A stretch of 64,000 nucleotides of DNA from Pegoplata infirma. Taxonomy: Eukaryota > Arthropoda > Insecta > Diptera > Anthomyiidae. This document shows positions 20,930 through 31,670 of the stretch, one piece after another. The translations under genes were made by a program, and so were the position numbers. Numbering within the stretch: the first letter of the stretch is position 1; each line of letters opens with the position of its first letter. The notes under the pieces were generated by a model. The model worked only from the letters and a program-made list of their open reading frames with translations, was not told the DNA's origin and ran no database searches. Location of the stretch: the NCBI GenBank assembly GCA_963921195.1, contig OY992538.1, positions 86,985,904-87,049,903 of the forward strand, given 5' to 3'.

Positions 20930-21323
20930 ATATAAAAAAAACATAAATTTCACACTAGCTTTACAAAAGCGTAAAAATTTCGCTGAAGAGGTATTCTGTT
21001 CACTGGTGAAAAACCGGCAAAATAACCCGGTATATGTTGCATCAATACGCCACAACACTATAAGCAACATTTTTTTAAATTGTACAGACCATTTAAAAGC
21101 GGTGAAATTTAACATTCAGAAATAAAATGAAGTAATTATAAGTGTTTGGCACTGTAAACATTAATTATATCACATAAATAGACAAAAATTATCAACAAAA
21201 TTTTAATTGAAGGTATTTTATGTATGCTGATGCGCAAAACATAACCAAACATATGACTGTCAAATTTTCACTACAAATTAATTGATGTTTCGAAACATTT
21301 TTTTTCACCGGTGAACAACTTAC
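20930..21323. other. Unidentified insertion inside MITE copy 2
   Basis: Compared with copies at 22409 and 26058, about 395 bp are inserted after cacagactataaacagactc. The right edge is near cttagctgtagagttt. No inverted ends are apparent, though cactggtgaaaaa (21001) and ttttttcaccggtgaa (21301) are complementary. A 76-residue open frame lies at 20895-21125 on the plus strand; I recognise no family and do not treat it as a gene. Confidence 0.5.
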
Positions 21324-21552
21324 TTAGCTGTAGAGTTTAATAGCAAAAAATGGGGAAAAACTAAGCGATTTTAGGAGTAAACAGAGCGGTTTTTAGCTAG
21401 TTTGAAGCTAACATGGCAACACTTTCTACGAATTAGGAGTGAATGAAACAATAAAAACCGATCTGGCATCTATTTTTCTTAAGGCGCGTCATATTAGCTT
21501 TCTCTTTCTAACCTAATTCGTAGAATAATTTGTGAGAAATTAACCATATGGC

Positions 21553-21852
21553 CACAGACTAATACAGACTCGACATAAGTGACAGGTGTCAAAAAAGTAG
21601 TTCTGAACCATATGGTTAATTTTTTCAAATTATTCTACGAATTAGGTTAGAAAGAGAAAGCTAATATAACGCGCCATTAGAAAAATGGATGCCACATCGG
21701 TTTTTGTTGTTTCACTCACTCCTAATTCGTAGAAAGTGTTGCCATGTTAGCGTAAAATGGACTAAAAACCGCTGTGCTTTCTCCTAAAATCGCTTAGTTT
21801 TTCCCCATTTTTTCTTATAAAACTCTACTGTCGAGTCTGTATATAGTCTGTG
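21553..21852 (+). mobile_element. CACAGACT-family MITE, copy 3 (7-bp TSD atatggc)
   Basis: A 300-bp copy closely matching copy 1. Exact duplications atatggc lie at 21546-21552 and 21853-21859. The target lies within the ccatatggtt word of MITE copy 2, so the family has inserted into itself. Confidence 0.9.
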
Positions 21853-21870
21853 ATATGGCTAAAGTGCGTA

Positions 21871-22027
21871 TGATACTTGCTTGTTTCAAGTTACTTGTTG
21901 CTGCATTTATTAGGGTTTTTCTATAAAAATTTCGATAACTTAAACCAAAAATTTTGAATTTATCGAAATTCCCATAGAAAAACCCTAATAAATGCAGCAA
22001 CAAGTAACTTGAAACAAGCAAGTATCA
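21871..22027. mobile_element. Palindromic MITE, 157 bp, TA-flanked
   Basis: TGATACTTGCTTGTTTCAAG at 21871 is mirrored by CTTGAAACAAGCAAGTATCA ending at 22027. The arms are about 70 bp and nearly perfect. TA lies on both sides (21869-21870, 22028-22029). It is inserted in MITE copy 2 close to copy 3. Confidence 0.8.
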
Positions 22028-22101
22028 TAAAGGCATTAGGAAAACTTTTTTGACACCTGTCACTTATGTCGAGTCTGTATTAGTCTGTGACACAACTCTA
22101 G

Positions 22102-22401
22102 CACAGACTAATACAGACTCGACAAATATGACAGGTGTCAAAAAAGTATTTTTTAACCATATGGTTAATGTTTTCAAATTATTCTACGAATTAGGTTAGA
22201 AAGAGAAAACTGATATAACGCGCCATAAGAAAAATGGATGCCAGATCTGTTTTTGTTGTCTCACTCACTCCTAAGTCGTAGAAAGTGTTGCCATGTTAGC
22301 GTAAAACGGACTAAAAACCGCTGTGTTTTCTCCTAAAATAGCTTAGTTTTTCCCCATTTTTTCTTGTAAAACTCTACTGTCGAGTCTGTATTTAGTCTGT
22401 G
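22102..22401 (+). mobile_element. CACAGACT-family MITE, copy 4 (7-bp TSD actctag)
   Basis: A complete 300-bp copy flanked by actctag at 22095-22101 and 22402-22408. The left duplication overlaps the right duplication of copy 2 (acacaactctag), so the insertions are tightly clustered. Confidence 0.9.
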
Positions 22402-22408
22402 ACTCTAG

Positions 22409-22708
22409 CACAGACTATAAACAGACTCGACAGTAGAGTTTTATTAAAAAAAATGGGGAAAAACTAAGCGATTTTAGGATAAAACAGAGCGGTTTTTAGT
22501 CCGTTTTACGCTAACATGGCAACACTTTCTACGACTTAGGAGTGAGCGAAACAACAAAAACCGATCTGGCATCTATTTTTCTTATGGCGCGTTATATCAG
22601 TTTTCTCTTTCTAACCTAATTCGTAGAATATTTTGAAAATATTAACCATATGGTTCAGAACTACTTGTTTGACACCTGTCACTTATGTCGAGTCTGTATT
22701 AGTCTGTG
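22409..22708 (-). mobile_element. CACAGACT-family MITE, copy 5 (7-bp TSD actctag)
   Basis: A complete copy in the opposite orientation. Its left flank is the same actctag (22402-22408) that ends copy 4, and a third actctag follows at 22709-22715. The two elements thus share a target duplication, head to head. Confidence 0.9.
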
Positions 22709-22953
22709 ACTCTAGGTTTTAGTTTTTGTGGGGTTTTAACACGTGGGAAACTCCGGACCATAGAAAAGATTAGAAGGTACACAGTGTTGTATTTGATGTA
22801 TTTTCCAATATGGTGGCAAAATGCTTGTTCTTCCTCATCTCACATGTATTTAATATCAAATTATATTCTTTGTTTATAAAAAATGGAATTTGTCTTTCAT
22901 TTAATTAAATTTATTATTTATTTTGCTTTATTTAACGTTTTTTTTAAAGATAA

Positions 22954-24682
22954 CACTGTACGACAAAATTAAATTTTTGGTTGCACCCATGATCGGAACC
23001 AACAAATTCTGAAAATAGAGGTAAAAAAAAGATACCCGTGTTTCCCAGTTTTTCTAGATCAATTCGTTTTCGCGTTTTATTAGCAAATCAATATTTTGTA
23101 TATATTAGAGTATCAATCACTTGGGGAAGTGAGGATTACACCCGCAACAGTTAATCGTGATAGCTTAAATTTTGCTGAAATACTTGTAAATAGTGTCAGA
23201 TAAAATGTGCAAAACATGAGGAAGATCGGTACACGGGTTTAAAAGTTATGAAGAAATATCTCAAATTTAGATGTTTTTTTACATGTTTTTATACCTTCTA
23301 TTTAGTGATATAGCGTTAAAAATATTCTAACTTTTGAAAGACAATTTGGATGCTCCTAGAGTTTGGCACATATATTTGTTATTTACCTGGCCAGGTTGGT
23401 ATTAAATTTCGATAAAATCGATCCAGTGTTTCAGAAGTTATGATCAAAACCGTGGTTTCATCTTGAATTCCCTCGTTCAAAAAAACCCTAAATGATCTTT
23501 TTAAATATTGGTATGCCATAAATATATTTTACAAAGTAATTTCATCGCTAAAAAAATGTTTACAATCTAAAAAAAAATTAAAAAAATTTTACACTCAAAA
23601 AAAATTTGCACTCAAAAAAAATATATTATTCTCAAATTTTTTTTTTTACTAAAATTATAAAAAAGACTTTTTTAATCCAAATTATTTTGTTTTCACGTTA
23701 GTGTTTCTTCACAATACAGCAGCAAGCAGCTGAGCAGCAAAATTTTTACATGTGTTTTGTTGTTGCGGCAACAACAAAATACATGTAAAAATTTTGCTGC
23801 TCAGCTGCTTGCTGCTGTATTGTGAAGAAACACTTAGAAAAATTACTATCACTTAAAAGGGGCTAATGGAGGGTATGCATGAATTCGGCCAAGTCGTTTT
23901 TAACTATTCTGGTTGTTTGTTAGTGGCAATTCTAAAGAAAATTGTGGCAACTCTGGGAAAGTTTTAAACATCTTTTTGCAATGCACACATCTTATTTTTG
24001 TTGCCATCATAGACCATTTGGATGGCCAAACATGTTTGAGTGTAAAATTTTTTTGAGTGTACTTTCTTTTGCGTGGAAAATTTTTTTGAGTGTATTTTTT
24101 TTTTCGAGCGATAAAATTACTTCGTAAAATATTTTTTTGGCATAGCAATATTTTTTAAAGAGCATTTAAAGTTTTTTTTAAAGAGGGAATTCAAGATGAT
24201 TTCTATTCGAAATTTTCGGTTTTGATCATAACTTCTGAAACACTGGATCGATTTTCTAGAAATTCAATACCAACATGACCAGGGAAATAACAAATATATA
24301 TGCCAAACTTGAGGAGCATCCAAACAGTCTTTCAAAAGTTACCGTATTTTTAACCCTCTATCATTTAAAAGAGGGTATAAAAACATGTGAAAAATCGTCC
24401 AAATTTGAGAAATTTCTTCATAACTTTTAAACCCATGGACCGATTTTCCTCACATTTCGCACATTTTATCTGATACTATTTGCAAGTATTTCAGCTTAAT
24501 TTAAGCCATCACGATTAACTGTTGCGCGCGTAATTCTCACTTCCTCAAGTGATATTGACTTGCTAATAAAACACGAAAACGAATTGATCTTGAAAAACTG
24601 GGAGACACAGGTATCTTTTTTTTACCTCTATTTTCAGATTTTTTTGGTCCCGATCATGGGTGCAAAATCGTGTCGTACAGTG
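22954..24682. mobile_element. CACTG-ended fold-back element, about 700-bp arms
   Basis: The inverted ends are CACTGTACGACA at 22954 and TGTCGTACAGTG ending at 24682. Long arms follow: gcacccatgatcgg (22985) versus ccgatcatgggtgc (24652), and 23130-23480 versus 24215-24560. The host MITE reads agataa on the left and taatacgc on the right, consistent with a 3-bp taa duplication. CACTG termini and a 3-bp duplication suggest the CACTA/EnSpm type. That class is inferred, as no transposase is present. Confidence 0.7.
23701..23833. mobile_element. Near-perfect palindromic MITE, 133 bp (TTA TSD)
   Basis: GTGTTTCTTCACAATACAGC starts at 23701 and its exact inverse ends at 23833. The axis is at ttgttgttgcggcaacaaca. 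tta flanks both sides (23698-23700, 23834-23836). It lies in the loop of the CACTG fold-back. A half copy sits at 20167-20244. Confidence 0.85.
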
Positions 24683-24848
24683 TAATACGCACTATTGATA
24701 GTTTAAAAACTTTTTTTTCTCTTTTGTTGTTTGCTTTGTTGTTGTTCTCCTTTCTGTTGCATTGTTTTCATTAAACGTCAAAAGTTACATAATGTGCTGT
24801 CACTAATACTTATTCAAGCGAAATACGACTCTGTTTCATTTATATTTT

Positions 24849-25718
24849 TATACCCTCCAACTACAGTATGGGGGTATACTCACTTTGTCATTCCGTGTGT
24901 AACGCATCGAAATATCGGTCTAGGACCCCATAAAGTATATATATTATTGATCAGTGATCGATTCTAAGACATTCTAGCGATGTCCGTCTGTCCGTCTGTG
25001 GAAGACACGATACAGTCCAAAATAAAAGTGCTAGACTCCTGAAATTTGGCACATATATGTCTTATGTTCATAGGCTGGTTAAGTTTGGAGATGGGCAAAA
25101 TCGGACCAGGGGGGAAAAAGTTCCCCCTTGAAGAACTAAACCAACCTCTGAAAAATATCATATTTTTATATGATTTTTTGTGTTTTTGTTTAACAAATCC
25201 AACATTTTTATGCTACAAGAAGTTCAATGTCCAGCATTTGGACCCACAGAATTATAAAATATCGTTTTACGTTCCGCCTCCCCCTTTTATGGACGTGGAA
25301 TAATTTTTTTTTTTTTTATATAATGATAAATTTGTATTTCTTTAGTGCACAAAGCATAAAGGCATAATTACTTGAGCGAATACGGTTCGGAGACGTGTCA
25401 GCTGATACGTTAGCTTGTACTAAAATATATAGAAATAGGTACTTAAACGAATACGTGATGGTGGTGCAGCGGCCGAACTTTAAAACGACACAACAGCCCG
25501 TCACGCTACAGCACCGCTACAGTAGCGCTCAAGTGCCTGGGCCTTAAGAATTATTTTTTTTAACACTTATTCGAGAGGAATTGTGCCCCCCAATTACCAC
25601 TATCGACCCCCCCCCCCCCCCCCCAAAAAAAAGACGCCCCTGCAATTTTTTTTTTTATTCATTTGCATGTTGGAGGGTATAAAAGATTCGGCACAGCCGA
25701 ATTTAACACTCTTACTTG
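24849..25718 (+). mobile_element. Helentron-like repeat, complete copy with an insertion
   Basis: It starts TATACCCTCCAACTACAG and shares with 12098-12600 the blocks cattccgtgtgtaacgcatc, gaccccataaagtatat and tgatcagtgatcgattct. Here gatgtccgtctgtccgtctg follows. It ends ggagggtataaaagattcgg, cacagccgaat and cttacttg. The attcggc/gccgaat hairpin is intact here. The flanking MITE reads ...ttttt on the left and ttttctatg on the right, again consistent with insertion between two Ts. A poly-C tract lies at 25609-25624. Confidence 0.65.
25305..25555 (-). mobile_element. Possible SINE-like insertion with A-rich tail
   Basis: About 240 bp absent from the copy at 12098 sit between two T-runs (25304-25318 and 25553-25561). 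On the minus strand it starts near cttaaggcccaggcacttga and contains a CG-rich stretch with gttcggccgctgc. It ends in A-rich sequence. The A-rich tail and a repeated aattatttttt/aataattttt at the edges suggest retrotransposition. No clear pol III A box was found, so the class is a guess. Confidence 0.35.
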
Positions 25719-25735
25719 TTTTCTATGCTCCGGAC

Positions 25736-26050
25736 ACAATACGACCATTGCCCTCACAATGGAAGAGTGAAACGACGCTTCCTTAACACGTGCGGGTGTT
25801 TGAGTATGGTTAGACACCGTTGTCTAACGGTACTCGCGGAGAAATAACCAATACTAGCGACCGACAAACACAAACACGTTTCTAAATTTATAAAATAATT
25901 TCAGCGACGAATAGATACTTCTCCGACGCGATCTCGATTAAGACTCCTATCTTCCATCTCGCTCACATTTCGATTTCTGATAAAATTTTGTAAACAATAC
26001 CATATCGTTTTTGTTTACTACTTTTTCAAACACCATTTGTTAGATTCACG
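25736..26050. other. Low-copy-looking stretch, no gene identified
   Basis: More mixed in composition than the repeats. It contains a hairpin, gttagaca (25809) with tgtctaac, and a CG-rich patch (actcgcggag). From about 25952 to 26040 it shares about 100 bp with 35035-35125 (cttccatctcgctcacattt), so at least that part is repeated. No splice sites or coding sequence could be supported. Confidence 0.35.
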
Positions 26051-26057
26051 GTTTAGA

Positions 26058-26356
26058 CACAGACTAATACAGACTCGACAAATATGACAGGTGTCATAAA
26101 AGTATTCTTTAACCATATGGTTAATATTTTCAAATTATTCTACGAATTAGGTTAGAAAGAGAAAACTGATATAACGCGCCATAAGAAAAATAGATGCCAG
26201 ATCGGTTTTTGTTGTTTCACTCACTCCTAAGTCGTAGAAAGTGTTGCCATGTCAGCGTAAAACGGACTAAAAACCGCTCTGTTTTCTCCTAAAATCACTT
26301 AATTCCCCCCATTTTTTCTTATAAAACTCTACTGTCGAGTCTGTATATAGTCTGTG
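26058..26356 (+). mobile_element. CACAGACT-family MITE, copy 6 (7-bp TSD gtttaga)
   Basis: A complete 299-bp copy. Exact duplications gtttaga lie at 26051-26057 and 26357-26363. Confidence 0.9.
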
Positions 26357-26363
26357 GTTTAGA

Positions 26364-26714
26364 TATATAGATGTTGAATAAGATTGGACAACTGGCCGGC
26401 CATATCAACATTTTGACAAGTTTCGGTGTTTTCTTTTAGTTTTTATTATTTGCAATTTCACACACTTTTAGCAGAAACAATTACTTAACTTTTAAAGATT
26501 AATTAGGAATAATTAATAATTTAAAAAAAATTGCAAAAAATCACACAATTTTCCTGTATTTTAAACGAATTAAAAAAAAAAAAAAATTGACAATTTTCAC
26601 AATTCCTTTTTGTTTCGACATTTTATTTTTTTAGTACACACCGATTTCTGTCGTTCTTCACAATCCTTTATATATGTCATTCGTGGTTATTTTAATCTAT
26701 GACTCTGCCCGGCA
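26364..26714. other. AT-rich unassigned stretch
   Basis: No paired ends, coding sequence or tandem array recognised. gcccggcagcacagac at the right edge includes the target duplication of the next element. Confidence 0.35.
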
Positions 26715-26722
26715 GCACAGAC

Positions 26723-28248
26723 CAGAGCTTCGAAGAATGAAATCCTTTTCGAATGAATTCTCCAAAAAATCCATTCAATTTTCATAGTCAGTGAATGCAT
26801 TCGATTTCATAAATCAACATTAAATGCAGTCCTTGGAATTCATTCGATCAAATGGAAAAAAAATTAATTCATTCGATTTCTTGTTCATTCGATTTAGAAA
26901 ATTCGAATGCATTCGATTTTTTATCATTCAATTGCGAATGCATTCGATTTTTTAAATGGATAGACCAAAACGGAGCCAAATTTTGGTCCATAGTATCGCC
27001 GACTCTCTTTATATACGATGACCCTAGTGGGTTCTAATTTTGAATCCAAAAAAAAATGTTCCCGAAAATTAAATGCACATTATAACTGCCTACACTCATA
27101 GAAATATCTTAGTAGAAAAATTAGTAAACCCATTGTAGATCAAGTTTTACAGAATATTGCCGTATTCAACAAAAATTCATGTTGATATCGTTGAATAATC
27201 AGTAAAGTTGAATCAACTATTTACAACGATTATACAGAATTCAATAGATAAAACCAAAAAAAGAAAAAAAACAACCCTGTTCGTTCATTTTTGTATTATC
27301 AAGTTGGTAGCAATGTTTGAAATTTGTTTGTCTCTTATAAAATTATTTTATGTGTTTGTTTCTTATAAAAATATTTAATATTATAAAAATAAATAAAAAT
27401 AGGATCTGATGATCAGATTCTGATCTGTAAATATTTGGTAAGTAATAAAAGACATTGATTACTTTATGTATTCATACTAAATTATATTTTTTTTTTGTTT
27501 TTTTTAAGGTTTTTGTTTTGGTGTCATTAGAAAACTGGAGAATGGCTTACGAGTGCATAACATAAATAAACGAGGAGTGTGTGAAAATCTCGTGTTAAAA
27601 TATTGCAGCTTTAAAAGCCGGTGATAATTCTAAAAAATATTGTGATTTATACTTAATAAAAGAATATTTACAAATAACAACAAGCTTTTTTTTATTAATA
27701 AAATTTCTTATATCAACAAAAATATGAGTTGAGTTTACAAAAAATACGAGTTGATTTTCAAAAAAACGAGTTGATCAACTTTTACAAAAACTGACAACAA
27801 TTTTTATTGAAATCAACATAAATATTTGTAGGGTCAAAATCAACAATGATTTCTGTTGAATTTACAACGATTTTCTTTGGGAATACAATGATTTTTGGTT
27901 GAGTGTATACGACAAAAAATGTGAAGAGTGTTGGCGATACTATGGACAAAAAATTGGCTCCGTTTTGCTCTATCTTGGTAGGTTTATTTAAGTTTTTTAT
28001 GCAATGAATAAATAAGCCATTCGCAAGTGAATGCATTCGATTTTTAAAAGTCGAATGAAAAAAAAATCGAATGCATTCGATTTTTGAAAGTCGAATGAAA
28101 AATAAATCGAATGCATTCGATATTTATAAATCGAATGAGTCTAAAGTGAATTCATTCAATTCGCTAAAATATGATTGGGGAATGCAATCACTAAATTTTC
28201 ATTCAGAATGACAAATCTAATTAAGGAATGAAATCCTTCGAAGCTCTG
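26723..28248. mobile_element. hAT-like MITE, CATTCGATT-word family, interrupted
   Basis: The inverted ends are CAGAGCTTCGAAG (26723) and CTTCGAAGCTCTG (28248). Flanking octamers are gcacagac (26715-26722) and gcacagat (28249-28256). Both sides are dominated by aatgcattcgatttt words. An inner inverted repeat (about 26953-27010 versus 27915-27980, the word gatactatggac and its inverse) surrounds the TA-MITE at 27093-27905. CAGAG ends and an 8-bp duplication fit hAT. Confidence 0.75.
27093..27905 (+). mobile_element. CACTCATAG/CACTCAACC-family TA-MITE, copy 1
   Basis: One end reads CACTCATAGAAATATCTTAG and the opposite strand end CACTCAACCAAAAATCATTG. TA flanks both sides (27091-27092, 27906-27907). 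About 813 bp, with no intact ORF. Subterminal words such as gttgattt and caactcat recur in the right half. The same sequence occurs four more times in this window. Confidence 0.85.
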
Positions 28249-28269
28249 GCACAGATAATAGAGAAACAG

Positions 28270-28778
28270 CACAGACTTAAGGCCTAGTTAGCCGAGAAAA
28301 CGTAACCGTAACCCTAACGTAAAAAGTCAGCTGATTGTTTTTGATATGCGCAAACTAATGAAAACGATTACCGAATTCAACTGTCACGTAAACGGAACGT
28401 TCCGACCTGTTTAAAATAGAATTTTACAACGTTTCTACGTGACATTTGTAAACAGCTGATTTTCGGTTTGTTTATTTCCAAAAAAAATGTGATACAAAAC
28501 TAAAAGTGCAAAACAAATAGAAAAATCACTAATTCAATTTAAATAAACAAACTAATTTAAAGTCTACATATATAAAAACACGAATAAAATAACAAAAAAT
28601 TAACGACGAATTTTTTTTTACGTCAAAAACATATGACACGTTATTAAGTTTCGATAATTGCACTAAATAAATACGCTACGGTTAGGGTAAAGATACGGTT
28701 ACGTTTTCTCGGCTAACTAGGCCTTAATACAGACTCGACAAATATGACAGGTGTCAAAAAAGTATTCTTTAACCACAG
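28270..28778 (+). mobile_element. CACAGACT-family MITE, copy 7, truncated
   Basis: The left end cacagac (28270) is separated from the rest (taatacagactcgacaaat, 28727-28775) by the element at 28281-28723. It then breaks off after aacca, where an ACCATAG-family MITE begins. The remaining 240 bp and right end are missing. Confidence 0.7.
28281..28723. mobile_element. TTAA-flanked MITE, GGCCTAGTTAGCC ends
   Basis: The inverted ends GGCCTAGTTAGCCGAGAAAA and the mirror near 28700-28723 pair over about 25 bp and more (cgtaaccgtaaccctaacgt versus acggttagggtaaagatacg). TTAA lies at both edges (28277-28280, 28724-28727), and removing one copy restores the host MITE. TTAA targeting suggests a piggyBac- or Kolobok-mobilised MITE. 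Confidence 0.75.
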
Positions 28779-29139
28779 ACCATAGAAAAAAATAGAATTG
28801 AAACAGAGTCGTATTTCGCTTGAATAAGTATTAGTGACAGCACATTATGTAACTTTTGACGTTTAATAAAAACAATGCAACATAAAGAGAACAACAGCAA
28901 AGCAAACAACAAAAGAGAAGAAAAAAGTTTTTAAACTATCAATAGTGCGAATTATCTTAAAAAAAAAACGTTGAATAAAGCAAAATAAATAATAAATGAA
29001 AGACAAATTCCATTTTTTATAAACAAAGAATCTAATTTGATATTAAATACGTGTGAGATGAGGAAGAACAAGCATTTTGCCACCATATTGGAAAATACAT
29101 CAAATACAACACTGCGTACCTTCTAATCTTTTCTATGGT
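28779..29139 (+). mobile_element. ACCATAG-family MITE, complete copy, 361 bp
   Basis: It starts ACCATAGAAAAAAATAGAA and ends TTCTAATCTTTTCTATGGT, with only small mismatches between the ends. Fragments of the family occur at 6372-6436 and 22757-25735. No clear target duplication was found on this copy. Confidence 0.75.
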
Positions 29140-29264
29140 CGAGAGTCTCGACCCCTTTACAACACTGGAAATTTTCGGTAAACAAACAATGGTGCTAATT
29201 GCGTACTTTCCAATATGGAGGTATGGTTTTTAGTACAGATTTATCATCGCTGTCTACACTCATA
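29140..29264. other. Short unassigned spacer
   Basis: Nothing recognised. A repeated word (ccaatatgga) resembles one inside the ACCATAG MITE (ccatattgga inverse). Confidence 0.3.
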
Positions 29265-29719
29265 GAAATAAATGAGTATGACCGAATTTACATAAGGCAA
29301 TTTTAATTGCGGCAATTTTGATTTTCTACACTCATAGAAATATCTTAGTAGAAAAATTAGTAAACCCATTGTAGATCAAGTTTTACAGAATAATGCCGTA
29401 TTCAACAAAAATTGATGTTGATATCGTTGAATAATCAGTAAAGTTGAATCAACTTTTTACAACGCTTATACAGAATTCAATAGATAAATCAAAATAGAGA
29501 AAACAACCCTGTTCGTTCATTTTTTTTTTATTATTAATGAGTGACGAGTGAGTTGGTAGCAATGTGAATCGTGTTTATCTCTTATAAAATCATCTTATGT
29601 GTTTGTTTTTTATAAAAATATTTAATATTATAAAAATAAATAAAAATAGGATCTGATTTGTAAATATTGGTATGTAAAATATAAGTAAAAAAATACATTG
29701 ATTACTTTATGTATTCATA

Positions 29720-31327
29720 CACTCAACCAAAAATCATTGTATCCCCAAAGAAAATCGCTGTAAATTCAACAGAAATCATTGTTGATTTTGACCCTACAAA
29801 TATTTATGTTGATTTCAATAAAAATTATTGTCAGTTTTTGTAAAAGTTGATTAACTCGTTTTTTTGTAAATCAACTCTAATTTTTTGTAAATTCAACTCA
29901 TATTTTTGTTAATATAAGAAATTTTATTAATAAAAAAAACTTGTTGTTATTTGTTAACATTCTTTTATTAAGCATAAATTCACAATATTTTTGTATTATC
30001 GTCGGCTTTTTAAGCTGCAGTATTTGAAGATTTTCACACACACTTCGTTTATTCATGTTATGCACTCATAAGCCATTCTCCAGTTTTCTGATGATACTTA
30101 CCAAACAAAAACCTTAAAAAAAGCAAAAAAGTTTTAATATATGTAGTATGAATACATAAAGTAATCAATGTATTTTTTTACTTACACTCAACCAAAAATC
30201 ATTGTATTCCCAAAGAAAATCGTTGTAAATTTAACAGAAATCATTGTTGATTTTGACCCTACAAATATTTATGTTGATTTCAATAAAAATTGTTGTCAGT
30301 TTTTGTAAAAGTTGATCAATTCGTTTTTTTGTAAATCAACTCGTATTTTTTGTAAACTCAACTCATATTTTTGTTGATATAAGAAATTTTATTAATAAAA
30401 AAAAGCTTGTTATTATTTGTAAATATTCTTTTATTAAGTATAAATCACAATACTTTTTAGAATTATCACCGGCTTTTAAAGCTGCAATACTTAAACACTA
30501 GATTTTCACACACTCTTCGTTTATTTATGTTATGCACTCGTAAGCCATTCTTCAGTTTTCTAATGACACCAAATCAAAAACCTTAAAAAAAAATGTATAA
30601 TATAGTATGAATACATAAAGTAATCAATATATTTTATTACTTACCAAATATTTACAGGTCAGAATCTGATCATCAGATCCTATTTTTATTTATTTTTATA
30701 ATATTAAATATTTTTATAAGAAACAAACACATAAAATAATTTTAAAAGAGACAAAACAAATTTCACATTGCTACCAACTTTATAATACAAAAATGAACGA
30801 ACAGGGTTGTTTTTTCTTTTTTGGTTTTATCTATTGAATTCTGTATAAGCGTTGTAAAAAGTTGATTCAACTTTACTGATTATTCAACGATATCAACATT
30901 AATTTTTGTTGAATACGGCAATATTCTGTAAAACTTGATCTACAATGGGTTTACTAATTTTTCTACTAAGATATTTCTATGAGTGTACCAAATATTTACA
31001 AATCAGATCCTATTTTTATTTATTTTTATAATATTAAATATTTTTATAAAAAACAAACACATAAAATAATTTTATAAGAGATAAACACGATTCACATTGC
31101 TACCAACTCACTCGTCACTCGTTAATAATAAAAAAATGGACGAACAGGGTTGTTTTTTCTATTTTGATTTATCTATTGAATTCTGTATAAGCGTTGTAAA
31201 TAGTTGATTCAAATTTACTGATTATTCAACGATATCAACATTAATTTTTGTTGAATACGGCATTATTCTGTAAAACTTGATCTACAATGGGTTTACTAAT
31301 TTTTCAACTAAGATATTTCTATGAGTG
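29720..31327 (-). mobile_element. CACTCATAG-family TA-MITE, copy 3 (middle level)
   Basis: Inverse orientation, starting CACTCAACCAAAAATCATTG at 29720. It is interrupted at 30182 by copy 4 and resumes at 30988 with caaatatttacaaatcagat. It ends gatatttctatgagtg at 31327. TA flanks both ends (29718-29719, 31328-31329). Confidence 0.8.
30185..30985 (-). mobile_element. CACTCATAG-family TA-MITE, copy 4 (innermost)
   Basis: A complete, uninterrupted 801-bp copy with TA at 30183-30184 and 30986-30987. It has the same orientation as copy 3. It is the youngest of the three by nesting order. Confidence 0.85.
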
Positions 31328-31486
31328 TACTATATTAAAACTTTTATGTTTTTTTTTAAGGATTTTGTTTGGTATCCTCAGAAAACTGGAGAATGGCTTA
31401 TGAGTGCATAACATGAATAAACGAAGTGTGTGTGAAAATCTTCAAATATTAAAAAGCCGACGATAATACAAAAATATTGTGATTTA

Positions 31487-31670
31487 AGGGCAGTTCACAC
31501 GTTAACTACCCTTGACCACCCTTATCTACTATTTCCCAGTATTTGTGATACGGTTTGCCGGGTTTAAATAATTTTGTATGACAAATTATTTGAATTTGAC
31601 AATTGTTATCCTCCAATACTGGGAAATAGTAGATAACGGTGGTCAAGGGTAGTTAACGTGTAAATCAAGC
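31487..31670. mobile_element. Palindromic MITE with TTCACAC-type ends
   Basis: The left end reads AGGGCAGTTCACACGTTAAC and the inverse of the right end AGCTTGATTTACACGTTAAC, then both share taccctt. The arms are about 65 bp. ttta flanks both sides (31483-31486, 31671-31674), and the uninterrupted family sequence confirms the insertion. Confidence 0.7.

Larger units (their letters stand above)
20909..22089 (-). mobile_element. CACAGACT-family MITE, copy 2, split by three insertions
   Basis: The outer ends are cacagactataaacagactc at 20909 and gtctgtattagtctgtg at 22089. Exact 7-bp duplications acacaac lie at 20902-20908 and 22090-22096. The body is present on the minus strand in pieces. It is interrupted by about 395 bp of unknown sequence (20930-21323), by copy 3 of the same family (21553-21852) and by a palindromic MITE (21871-22027). 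Without these it is about 300 bp. Confidence 0.85.
22757..25735 (-). mobile_element. ACCATAG-family MITE, exploded by two insertions
   Basis: The complete 361-bp copy at 28779-29139 is recognisable here in three pieces: 22757-22953, 24683-24848 and 25719-25735. The first carries the end ccatagaaaagattagaagg. The middle carries gcactattgatagtttaaaa and tcgcttgaataagtatt in inverse. The last restores the opposite end, ttttctatgc. A CACTG-ended fold-back and a Helentron-like element separate the pieces. ccgg occurs just outside both ends. Confidence 0.7.

Noticed and set aside
20895..21125. 76-residue plus-strand open frame
   Set aside because: No recognisable motif; it lies in an unidentified insertion and begins inside a MITE end. 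Chance ORF in AT-rich DNA is more likely.
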